Position numbers and translations under genes: made by a program | Notes under the pieces: model-generated | Databases searched by the model: none | The model's input: the letters and a program-made list of their open reading frames with translations, nothing else | Told to the model about the DNA's origin: nothing | Shown: piece by piece, positions 52,391 through 61,100 of the stretch | Layout of the letters: the number at the start of each line of letters is the position of its first letter | How positions within the stretch are numbered: the first letter of the stretch is position 1 | Assembly: GCA_964561475.1 (NCBI GenBank) | Contig: CAZLPU010000011.1 | Location: 1-64,000 of the forward strand | Origin: CAYUYV01 sp964561475 | GTDB taxonomy: Bacteria > Pseudomonadota > Alphaproteobacteria > JAJFIK01 | Reading direction: 5' to 3' | Length of the DNA stretch: 64,000 nt

Positions 52391-53284
52391 ATGACTGAGC
52401 ATGTTCACAATCCGGAGCGCCGGGCCATCAGCCTGAACGGCGGCGCCATGTCCTGCCTCTTCTGGGATCAGGCCGGCCCTGATGCGCCTTTTCTGCATTT
52501 CGCCCATGCCAATGGGTTCAATGCTCAGACGTACACCCGCATATTGGGCCCCCTGGCGGACCAAATGCGCATTGTTGCCAGTGATCTGCGGGGGCATGGC
52601 ATGAGCACCCTTGCGGCGGATCCGGAAACCCATGAATCCTGGTATCTGTACCGGGATGACCTGATTGCGTTGCTGGAGACTCTCGACACGGGGCCGGTGG
52701 TTCTGGCTGGTCATTCCATGGGGGCGACCTCGAGCCTGCTGGTTGCGATTGCGCGGCCGGATCTGGTGAGGGCTCTGGTTCTCTTCGAGCCGGTCATCCT
52801 GCCTCGGATGTATTTCTGGCAGGTGGAGATCTGGCGGATGCTGGGTATCAAGGAACCGCTCACGCCCTTCGCCAAGGGCGCGCTCAACCGCCGGGCGCAA
52901 TGGCCGGACCGGGAAACGGTCGTGCGGGGCTACACGGGCCGGGGCGCCTTCAAGACCTGGCCGGTCGATATCCTGGCGGACTATGTGGACGGCGGGACCA
53001 GGGTGTGTGCGGACGGAACCGTGGAACTGGCCTGTGCGCCGGCCTGGGAGGCGGCGAATTTCTCCAGCCACAATCACAATTTCTGGCCCCGCCTGGTCAA
53101 GGTGACCTGCCCGGTGACCATCCTGCGGGGGGCGATCGGGTCCACCTGTCCGGAGCCCAGGGCCCGGGCGCTCACTGCGCGCCTCAGCCATGTTTCTGAC
53201 AGGGCGGTGGACGGAGCGACCCATTTTCTGCCCATGGAACGTCCGGATCTGGTCGTTGAGACCCTGCGCAGCGTGGTGCTCTGA
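52391..53284 (+). CDS. Alpha/beta fold hydrolase
   Basis: A 297-residue serine hydrolase: HANGFNAQTYTRIL oxyanion segment, DLRGHGMST, nucleophile Ser109 in LAGHSMGATSSL, and probable acid and base in the C-terminal VTILRGAIGSTCPEP and GATHFLPMERPD segments. It follows the FadB-like gene on the same strand after 124 bp, so it may belong to the acyl-CoA operon, for example as a thioesterase or ester hydrolase feeding it. Start ATG 52391 is chosen because the region upstream (52298-52390) has no homology. The substrate is unknown. Confidence 0.87.
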   Translation: MTEHVHNPERRAISLNGGAMSCLFWDQAGPDAPFLHFAHANGFNAQTYTRILGPLADQMRIVASDLRGHGMSTLAADPETHESWYLYRDDLIALLETLDTGPVVLAGHSMGATSSLLVAIARPDLVRALVLFEPVILPRMYFWQVEIWRMLGIKEPLTPFAKGALNRRAQWPDRETVVRGYTGRGAFKTWPVDILADYVDGGTRVCADGTVELACAPAWEAANFSSHNHNFWPRLVKVTCPVTILRGAIGSTCPEPRARALTARLSHVSDRAVDGATHFLPMERPDLVVETLRSVVL

Positions 53285-53320
53285 CGACGGAGGGCAGGGG
53301 GTGGGGGGCGGCGGGCGGTC

Positions 53321-54265
53321 TCAGACGGACAGCCCCTTGATCACCTTTGATTCCATGTGTGTGCGGACATCGTCCGGTAACGGAACGCTCTTGCGCGCTT
53401 CCAGGTCCAGGGTGACACCAATGGCCTCGCTCGTGGCGAGGGCGGCTCCGGTGACCCCGTCGAGCACCCAGTGCACAAGATGCATGGTGCGGTTGCTCAC
53501 CGCTTTCAGGCCGGAGCGGACCATTACGATATCCCCTGCCCGGGGCCGCGCGTGATAACACACCCGGTATTCCACCACGGCGCTTCCCGTCTTTCCGTCG
53601 TCCCGGTATTCGCCCTTCTCAGGCCTCAAGGTGGGCAGGAAATTGATCACCCCATCAGAGATCCGTCCGATGAAATGCTGGGTGTGCATGAGATCATTCT
53701 CATTACACTGACTGCGCAGAACCATGCCCTGGCCAATGACCGGCATGCCCAGCTCCTCCGCCCTGGCCATGCAGGCGGTGCCATCCGGATCAGTAATCTG
53801 AATACCTCGGGGCTGGGCGTGGTCGGGTATCTGGCCGGGCGTGTGGGGGAACGTGCTGCGCACCCGGTCGGGCAGGGGAATACGCGCGCCCATATCCGGA
53901 TCCCGCTGTTCCACCACGGTGTTGAAAGTGGCTGAAGGCGTGTGGGTCAGACTGTCCCGGAGTTCGATATAGGCCCGGAAACCGTGGGGCAGGCCGGCCA
54001 CGATGCCCCCCACGGCATAAATCCCCGCACCGGCGCGCAATTCATTCAGGAAGCGGATATGATGATCCGTAACCGTCAAGGCGGTTCCGGTGGTGCGCAG
54101 ATGGGTGGGGCCGAGACCGGCCATATGGCCGAGGACGCCAAGGGCTTCCTGGGTTTTCTGGACATAGAAGCGCACATTCATGTGCCCCATCTCATCGCAT
54201 TCCCAGGTGTTGACATTACCTCGGTAGAGAAGGTGATCCAGTCCGGAAAGATCGATGGATGTCAT
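53321..54265 (-). CDS. Double-hotdog acyl-CoA thioesterase
   Basis: A 314-residue protein with two hotdog domains. The first has TWECDEMGHMNVRFYVQKTQEAL near residue 20, which includes the Asp of the YbgC/4-hydroxybenzoyl-CoA thioesterase active site. The second half (from about residue 165) contains MHTQHFIGRISDGVINFL and later VMVRSGLKAVSNRTMHLVHWV. ATG 54265 has GGGAG upstream. It converges with the beta-oxidation operon and is followed upstream on the same strand by a paralogue. It likely releases free acids and CoA from a particular acyl-CoA, which is not identified. Confidence 0.85.
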   Translation of the reverse strand: MTSIDLSGLDHLLYRGNVNTWECDEMGHMNVRFYVQKTQEALGVLGHMAGLGPTHLRTTGTALTVTDHHIRFLNELRAGAGIYAVGGIVAGLPHGFRAYIELRDSLTHTPSATFNTVVEQRDPDMGARIPLPDRVRSTFPHTPGQIPDHAQPRGIQITDPDGTACMARAEELGMPVIGQGMVLRSQCNENDLMHTQHFIGRISDGVINFLPTLRPEKGEYRDDGKTGSAVVEYRVCYHARPRAGDIVMVRSGLKAVSNRTMHLVHWVLDGVTGAALATSEAIGVTLDLEARKSVPLPDDVRTHMESKVIKGLSV

Positions 54266-54363
54266 GTCGCCGCTCCCTGTCCAGGCATCATGGATCTCTG
54301 CAATGGGTCCCGGCCTCTTCGAGGCCGTTGTCACTTTACCGGACCTGGGGCTCGCCCGGGCCC

Positions 54364-55329
54364 CTACCGGGGCGCGTCCGGGGCGACCCCGTGGTCGGTC
54401 ATCAGACTGACCAGACGGGTGCGCTGGTCTTCGGTGAGGTCTGCGGAGCGGCGCGCCTCCAGGTCCAGAAGCAGGGCCGTCGCACTGGAGCGGGCCACCG
54501 CTTCGCCGGTCTCCGCATCGAACATGAAATGGGCCAGCGAAATGGTCTTGCGGCCCACACCAATCAGGCCGCTCATGATGCGCAATGCAGTTCCCGCCAT
54601 GATGGGGCGAAGGTAGGTGTGCTGATTTTCAACGAAGACGATACCGATGCCGGCGGATTTGAGGGACTGGCGGTCCAGTCCCACCCCCGCCCAGAAATGT
54701 CCGCCCCCTTCGGAATACCTGCCCATGTAATGCTGTTGCAGCATGTAGCCCTCTGCCGTGCAGTGCATTGGGTGCACGACACCGCGATAGGTCGAGATCA
54801 GGCCCTTTGCGGTCGCGCCGGCCAGGGTCAGGGACGGGAGAGAGTTGCTCACGCTGCGGGGGCGGGCTTCATCGGGCAGGGTTGTCTTGAGCGCCAGGGC
54901 CGCCGATCTGCTGGTCTCCGGCAAGGGGCGCGGCGCGGAAAGGGTGGGCGAAAGCGGTTTGAGCCGGGTTATGATGGTGGCGGACAGGCCGCCGCTGACC
55001 GCTTCCCGAACCGCGCTATAGACCGCCACCCCATGATCATCGGCATCCAGAACGCCGGTTTCGATGGTCACCGTGTCGGAAGTCCGCAATTCGTCCTTGA
55101 AATGGATATGGTCTTCGCTGGGCCAGAGAACGAGCCCCTTTCCGGCGGCGCCCCGAGGGCCGAGGCCGATGGCGATGCGGAAATGTTCGAGGGCTGAGGA
55201 AAGCTTGGCCATATAGAACTGCACGTTCATGTGGCCGACATCGTCGCACTCCCAGGTGTCGACATAGCCCCGGTAGGTCTCAATCACCGCCCGCCTCTTC
55301 GCTTCAGGTCCCCATGCGCTCCGGCGCAT
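54364..55329 (-). CDS. Double-hotdog acyl-CoA thioesterase (paralogue)
   Basis: A 321-residue (at most) thioesterase paralogous to the neighbouring 53321 gene: DTWECDDVGHMNVQFYMAKLSSALEHF near residue 25 supplies the same active-site Asp, and a second hotdog with MLQQHYMGRYSEGGGHFWAG follows. ATG 55329 is used, but the ribosome binding site is weak; GTG 55287, preceded by AGAGG, would remove 14 poorly conserved residues. A 98-bp gap separates the two paralogues, which are probably co-transcribed. Specificity is unknown, and the two sequences have clearly diverged. Confidence 0.82.
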   Translation of the reverse strand: MRRSAWGPEAKRRAVIETYRGYVDTWECDDVGHMNVQFYMAKLSSALEHFRIAIGLGPRGAAGKGLVLWPSEDHIHFKDELRTSDTVTIETGVLDADDHGVAVYSAVREAVSGGLSATIITRLKPLSPTLSAPRPLPETSRSAALALKTTLPDEARPRSVSNSLPSLTLAGATAKGLISTYRGVVHPMHCTAEGYMLQQHYMGRYSEGGGHFWAGVGLDRQSLKSAGIGIVFVENQHTYLRPIMAGTALRIMSGLIGVGRKTISLAHFMFDAETGEAVARSSATALLLDLEARRSADLTEDQRTRLVSLMTDHGVAPDAPR

Positions 55330-55673
55330 TAGGGGTATAGCACGCGCCGTGTCCGCAAACGCGGCCGGCACCATGCATCACGCTGATCTCACAGGACCTT
55401 AGCCCAGGACCGGTCCAGGTCACACCAACTGTTGCGTTTGGACCCGCTGGTCACCCCTCTTCTGTTACCGACCTTTCGATCGGGCTGACCCCGATTGAAG
55501 GCACCTTGAGCGGGAGTGGAGCAGGGATGATCCGGGAAAAGGGCTACGGCACCGCGCCCCGGTCCGGTGCAGGCTAAATCGGATATTTCTTATCAAAATC
55601 AACCGAGTGCATCCAATTTACCGGGTAACTTATCCCCGGTTGTCCAAACATGTGGGCAAACCATGACAGTTCA

Positions 55674-55701
55674 TTGACGATTGGTAAGAATCGCTTAACC
55701 T
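55674..55701 (+). promoter_or_regulatory. Candidate sigma70 promoter of the structured RNA
   Basis: TTGACG (55674-55679) is a near-consensus -35. After 16 bases comes TAACCT (55696-55701) as a -10, predicting a start near 55708, just before the first stem of the RNA. Confidence 0.5.
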
Positions 55702-55704
55702 CAA

Positions 55705-55907
55705 TCTCGACGGCGCGGGTTGCCCCACCTGACGTGCCGTCCCCGGGCGAGGGACGTGGGCTCGCCCGGATACCACGCGGCAGAAATTGTGGGATGCCGC
55801 GCCGCACGACCGTGCGAAAACGATCAGCATCTGACCCAACAGGTGTTGAACCAACTAGCGCTATTGGAATGGGCCCGGCTGACTGATCCCCCAGCCGGGC
55901 CCTTTTT
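55705..55907 (+). ncRNA. Putative structured non-coding RNA, about 200 nt
   Basis: Four stems nest perfectly: CGGCGCGG (55711-55718) with CCGCGCCG (55797-55804); CCCAC (55724-55728) with GTGGG (55789-55793); TGCCG (55735-55739) with CGGCA (55778-55782); and CCGGGCGAG (55743-55751) with CTCGCCCGG (55761-55769) around a 9-nt loop. This makes a long interrupted hairpin of 27 perfect pairs with internal bulges, followed by about 65 nt and a strong terminator. The architecture recalls 6S-like or riboregulator RNAs, but I do not recognise a known family. The boundaries are inferred from the promoter and terminator. Confidence 0.5.
55871..55907 (+). terminator. Intrinsic terminator of the putative RNA
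   Basis: GGGCCCGGCT (55871-55880) pairs with its complement AGCCGGGCCC (55893-55902), followed by five T. The T-run exists only on the plus strand, so the hairpin ends a plus-strand transcript rather than the convergent VWA gene. Confidence 0.85.
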
Positions 55908-55950
55908 CATGACAGGTCGCGGATATACCAAATCATCCCCGCAGGGATGA

Positions 55951-57885
55951 TCAGCGTGGATCCTCCCGTTCAGTTCTGGGGGCGGTGCCTCTGTTGGGTT
56001 GTTCCGGCCGTCCCGCAGTGCCCCGGTTGAGGCGTTCGATGCCGTCCGCTGATTGGGCAAGGCGGACCAGTTGGGTGAATTCCGCCCGGTCGCCATAGGC
56101 GTCTTCGCCCTTGGCGGCGATGGCGATCTCCAGGATGCGGTCCAGATCCATGTCCTTGAGGTTGGGATCGTTGCGCAGAAGTTGGCCGAAGGCTGCCACC
56201 GAGGCGGCAAACCGGGCATCTTCCGAGGCGGCATCAAAGCTGTCCACCTCAAGGGAGGTGTCCGCGGGCTGCTCGATCAGATTGCTTTCGTCCTCATCGG
56301 GCAGTTTGTAGCGGATACGGACGAAGGCATACTCCGACGACAGATCGGATTCGCCCCCGGCGCCAGCCCCATCCCCGGTTTCCTCCTCCTGGTCTGTTGG
56401 CGTTTCACCCCTCTCCGATGCGCGCTCCCCGGCCTCTTCATTGCCGTAGCGGCGGGGATCGATGAGCCGGGCAGGGGAGCCCACAGGGATCAGTTCATAA
56501 AAGGCGGTGACCGAGTGGCCGGAGCCGATTTCGCCCGCATCCACCTTGTCATTGTTGAAGTCCGCCCGGTCCAGCAACCGGGTCTCGTAGCCGATCAGCC
56601 GGTATTCGGCCACCTTGGCGGGATTGAACTCCACCTGAATCTTGACGTCCTTGGCGATGGGGAAAAGGGTGGCGCGCACCCCATCCACCAGGGCCCGGCG
56701 AGCCTCCCGGATCGTGTCGATATAGAGGGCCTGGCCGTTGCCCGCCTGCACCAGGCGCTGCATGAGGGCATCATTGAGATTGCCCCGTCCGAAACCCATC
56801 ACCGTAAGGAAGATGCCGGTTTCGCGCTTGCGGGTGACGAAATCCTCCAGGGTGTCATCATCCGTGATGCCCACATTGAAATCGCCGTCCGTGGCGAGAA
56901 TCACGCGATTGATCTTGTCCGCCTCGAAATTCTGTTCCGCCAGGGAATAGGCGAGCCGGATGCCTTCACCCCCGGCCGTCGAGCCACCGGCCTGAAGCTG
57001 ATCAAGGGCGCCCTTGATGACGGCCTTCTGGTCGCCGGGAGTGGGCTGGAGCACCACACCGGCGGCCCCGGCATAGACCGCGATGGAAACCCGATCTTCC
57101 GGACCAAGAGTATCCACCAGCAGGCCCAGGGACTGGAGCAGAAGGGGCAGTTTGTCCTCGGCGGACATGGAGCCGGATACATCGATCAGAAAAACGAGAT
57201 TGAGAGCCGGAGTTTCTTCCGGCTGCAGATCATAACCCTTGATGCCGATGCGCAGGAGCTTGGTGTCCGCGTTCCAGGGGGTGGGCATGATCTCCATGGC
57301 GGGCAGGAAGGGGGAGGCGGCGGTCTCCGGCACCGGATAGTCGTAGGTGAAGTAGTTCACCATCTCCTCCACCCGCACGGCATCGGACGGGGGCAGAGTG
57401 TTGTCGTTGAGGAACCGGCGGACCAGGGAATAGGAGGCGGTATCCACATCGACACTGAAGGTGGACACGGGTTCCTCCGCCACGGACTTCACCAGATTGG
57501 GATCCACATTCTCGAACTCATCGCGGTTTTCAGGGGCCGCCATGGAGGCTTCTGGCCGCGGCGGCGTTGCCATGCGTGCCCCGCCAGTGACGATCGCACG
57601 GTCTGGCGCCACGCTGATGGCAGGTGCAGGCGAGGCTGCTGGGGCCTCTTCCATGGACCGCTCATTGGGTCTTCCGTTCGCATCGTCCAGGTCTTTGCGC
57701 TGATTCTCCCGCTCCTGGCGCTCTCCCACTCTGTCACTGTTGGATTGTTCAGCGTTGGTCTCCTGGGAGTCTTCGTCCGATGCCTGGCGTTGTCCGCAGC
57801 TTGCGAGCAGCAGTGCGAGGCAGGCCAGCACCATGCCCATGGTGATGTTGATCATCGCAGCGCGGCTGCGGTCGGTGTCAGTCAT
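55951..57885 (-). CDS. VWA domain lipoprotein (YfbK-like)
   Basis: A 644-residue lipoprotein. The lipobox is LASC with the lipidated Cys30. The low-complexity Asp/Arg/Glu-rich segment (31-70) is followed by the conserved FSVDVDTASYSLVRRFLN region of YfbK-type proteins. The von Willebrand factor A domain then has a complete metal-ion-dependent adhesion site: FLIDVSGSMS near residue 230, GGSTAGGEGI, and ATDGDFNVG. The C-terminal 200 residues form the DUF3520-like domain. ATG 57885 follows AGGAGA. Such proteins are envelope-located and their role is poorly known. The RTX protein gene lies directly upstream on the same strand. Confidence 0.92.
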   Translation of the reverse strand: MTDTDRSRAAMINITMGMVLACLALLLASCGQRQASDEDSQETNAEQSNSDRVGERQERENQRKDLDDANGRPNERSMEEAPAASPAPAISVAPDRAIVTGGARMATPPRPEASMAAPENRDEFENVDPNLVKSVAEEPVSTFSVDVDTASYSLVRRFLNDNTLPPSDAVRVEEMVNYFTYDYPVPETAASPFLPAMEIMPTPWNADTKLLRIGIKGYDLQPEETPALNLVFLIDVSGSMSAEDKLPLLLQSLGLLVDTLGPEDRVSIAVYAGAAGVVLQPTPGDQKAVIKGALDQLQAGGSTAGGEGIRLAYSLAEQNFEADKINRVILATDGDFNVGITDDDTLEDFVTRKRETGIFLTVMGFGRGNLNDALMQRLVQAGNGQALYIDTIREARRALVDGVRATLFPIAKDVKIQVEFNPAKVAEYRLIGYETRLLDRADFNNDKVDAGEIGSGHSVTAFYELIPVGSPARLIDPRRYGNEEAGERASERGETPTDQEEETGDGAGAGGESDLSSEYAFVRIRYKLPDEDESNLIEQPADTSLEVDSFDAASEDARFAASVAAFGQLLRNDPNLKDMDLDRILEIAIAAKGEDAYGDRAEFTQLVRLAQSADGIERLNRGTAGRPEQPNRGTAPRTEREDPR

Positions 57886-58096
57886 GGTGATGTCTCCTCA
57901 CGGTGGATGCCATGGGCGGTTCGGTGTTTTGAAGGGGCCGGCATTCGGGCGGCCGCGCCGGCGCATCAGGGCCTGGGGCGCTCTTGATGTTCTTTTCACG
58001 GGGTCCCCGCCGCCCGGAAACAAGGAAACCGGGAACAGGGTAGAAATGCAAGATGGCCACAAAAGAGCGAGGCGGCAGAGACTGAGAGGCAGCCAT
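57886..58096. other. Intergenic region upstream of the VWA gene
   Basis: Contains the terminator of the RTX gene at its upstream end (58097-58130) and the promoter region of the VWA gene. Nothing else is recognised. Confidence 0.4.
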
Positions 58097-58130
58097 AAAA
58101 AAAACGGACCGGAGAATATCGCCGGTCCGT
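58097..58130 (-). terminator. Intrinsic terminator of the RTX/FG-GAP gene
   Basis: On the minus strand, ACGGACCGG (58130-58122) and CCGGTCCGT (58112-58104) make a perfect 9-bp stem with a 9-nt loop followed by an eight-T run (58104-58097). It lies 38 bp past the stop codon. Confidence 0.95.
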
Positions 58131-58167
58131 TCTGGGTCAGGGTCGTTGGCTCGGTTCGAGCCCGCTA

Positions 58168-61100
58168 TCAGAACACCAGGATGTCGTCATCCCAGTCGCT
58201 GAGCAGGGTGTTCTCCAGGGTCAGCACATCGTCACCGCCGAAGGAAATGACCACATCCGCCCCGGACTGGACCGCTGCCGCGCGGACTTCCGCTGCGGTG
58301 TCGAATGCCGTGCCCAATCCGGACAAGGTCAGGATGTCAGACCCGGTGGAGAGGTCTTCGATCGTCACGGAGCCGTCACCGGCCCGGAAGATGAAGGTGT
58401 CCGCGCCACTGCCGCCGACGAGGTGATCGGTGCCTGTACCGCCGGAGAGCACATCATCGCCGGGACCGCCTTCCACACGGTCGTTCCCGGAGCCGCCTTC
58501 GACCAGATCGTTGCCCCGGCCGCCACGCAGTTGATCATTGCCGAGACCGCCGAACAGGGCATCGGCGCCATCGGAACCGGACAGAACGTCGTTACCTGAC
58601 GCTCCGGAGAGCAGATCGTTTCCGGCGCCGCCGTCCAGGGTGTCATTCCCCTGGCTGCCGCCAAGGGCATCATTGCCCTGCCCGCCAAAGAGGATGGCGT
58701 TGATGGACGCGGCGGTCATGACGTCGTTTCCGTTGAACCCGGAGACGCTGCCATTGGTTGCAGCGGAGCTGGAGGTGCTCACCGTGTAGGTCAAGGTGAG
58801 CGTGCCGGAGGCGTCGCTCTGGACAGGCACCGTGGCCTCAATTGCCAGGGGCAGGTCCGCAGGGAGGCTGGCCCTGTCGAGTTCCAGGGTAAAGCTGGTC
58901 GCGTCACCGCTGGTGGTGTCGCCCAGGGACGACCCGCTGGCCGTGAACCCATTCTGGGACGGGGCCGGCGCACCCACCACCGGTGCCGATCCATTCGTCG
59001 GAGACGGGATGGCCGCGGGCAGGGTCAAACTCACGCCGGTGGCCGCAGCAATATCGGTGCTCTCGGTCGGCGGTGCGGAGCGCGAACCGCCGGAGAACAG
59101 GATCAGCGGGAACACCGAACCCAGCGACGGTGAGGTGTTGCCCTGGCTGGGTGTGGCCGGTGCCGGCGCCGGAGTGCTCGGTGTCGGTGTCGTATTGCCG
59201 AAATTGAACGGCAGGGACGGGATGCTCGGCACGGCCGGCGACGAGGGCTGGCTCGGGCTGGTCGGCTGCGTGGGACTGCTCGGCGACGTCGGTTGAGACG
59301 GCGTAATCGGTTGCAGCGGCGCGCTCGGGAACGCCGGCAAACCGGGAATGCCGCCGCCACCTTGACCCGGCGTATCGGGTTCGGGCTCCGGTTCAGCCGG
59401 GGTACTGGGATTGCCCGGTGTCACAGGAACGCTCGGGAAACCGGGCTGGATCGGATTACCAAGATTGGGCAGGCCGGGAATGACCGGGGACTGGCCGCCG
59501 CCGCCGGATCCAGTGCCAGGCACGGTTGGCAGTCCCGGAATCGTCGGCTCCGCAGGCTGCTGGGGTTCCGGTTCCGGTTCGGGTTCCGGCTCAGGCTCGG
59601 GTTCCGCGTCGGGATCCGGCTCGGGTTCGGGTTCCGGCTCGGGCTCAGGTTCCGGCTCCGGTTCGGGCAGGCTGTTGAGATTTTCCGGAATGGTGATCTC
59701 GAAGTCGGCGCTGGTGGTGTCACCAAAGCCGGCGCCCGTGGCGTCCAGGCTCAAAGTGAAGGTTTCCGCCCCTTCAGTCCGTAAATTGTCCGTGACATCG
59801 ATACGGATGACCTGTTCCCGGTCACCGGGCTGGAAGGTGATTGATCCGCTCACATCGGTGTAGTCGACCCCAGCCGTGGCCGTGCCTTCAATGGTCTCAT
59901 AGAGGATGATGACCTTGCTGTAGGCATCCTGGGACAGGCTCACGGTCACTTCCATGACCTTGGAGCCGTCGGGCTCTTCGACAAAAGACACGCTGTCGGC
60001 GGTCACCGGATTGATCTTGAAGCCGAAAACGACGGCGGTCATGCCCCGCTCGTTGTCGGCGCCGCTGGCGCCGGGCACGTCGAAGAAAACGGGTTCACTG
60101 TCCGGGGTTTGGTCGGCGATGCCGCTTTCAATCCCTTCGGCGGTGCCGAAGAAGCGGGGCGCGCCCACGCCCACGTCGCCGACGCCATCGCCATTGATGT
60201 CGCCGACACCCTTCACGGAGAAGCCGAGTTCCGTATCCCGATAGGTGGTGTCGATGTAGAAGCCGCGGGTCGAACCGTCGAAGCCGGATTGGGGAGAGAC
60301 GTCGACCACACCGGTCCGTTTACCGATGGAAGAACTGCCGTAGATGACCGAGACCCGGCCCGCTTCCAGAACATCGCCGCCCAGACGGTTCGGTTCGTTT
60401 TGACCGATGGCGAAGTCGTCAATGCCGTCGCCGTTGAAGTCGCCGATCCCATCAACGGATTCACCATTGTTCTGGCTGTCGATCCCGGTGCCGGTGATAC
60501 GGATGCCGACGGAGGAGTCCAGATTACCCAGGTCAATGGTGGACGGCAGTCCGTCCGTGGACCCGAAGATAATGAAGCTGTCCGCAGGCAGAAAATCAGG
60601 AGAACCCGGCGCCACGAAACCGTTACTGCCGCCAGTCGCGATGAGCAGGTCTTCGATGCCGTCATTGTTGACATCGCCCGCATTGTTGACGGCCCAGCCT
60701 GCCTGGGCGCCGTCTTCGCCGTTGATCACGATGCCCGGGAAACCGAGGGGGCCGACCTGGGACAGATTGATCGTCGCGGTCTGAACGATGGGGCCGCCGA
60801 AAATCACATAGGTCTTGCCGGCATTGTTGTTGCCGTCGGTATCCGCTGACCGGGCTCCGACCACCACATCGTCGATGCCGTCGCCGTTGAGATCCACATA
60901 GGTGACGGCGGAGCCCGCCGCATCCTGGGGCGAGACACCCCGGATCCGCACGCCATTGGTGCCGACGACATCATCGGTGGTCAGATCACCCAGTTCAGAG
61001 CCTGCCTGGCCGAAGATGACGAATGTATCGCCGGTCGAAAAGCCGCCGTCGCCCTTGGACCCGACCAGGAAATCGTCCACGCCGTCGCCGTTGAAGTCGC

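Larger units (their letters stand above)
55330..55950. other. Intergenic region holding a putative structured RNA
   Basis: The gap between the thioesterase pair and the VWA gene has no supported protein gene. Its right half (55674-55907) carries a promoter, nested stems and a terminator on the plus strand (listed separately). A 16-codon open frame at 55527-55577 has a GGAG-containing region ahead of its ATG but no other support. Confidence 0.5.

Noticed and set aside
55527..55577. 16-codon open frame with a GGAG-rich leader upstream of the putative RNA
   Set aside because: Too short and unconserved as far as can be judged; no regulatory logic visible.
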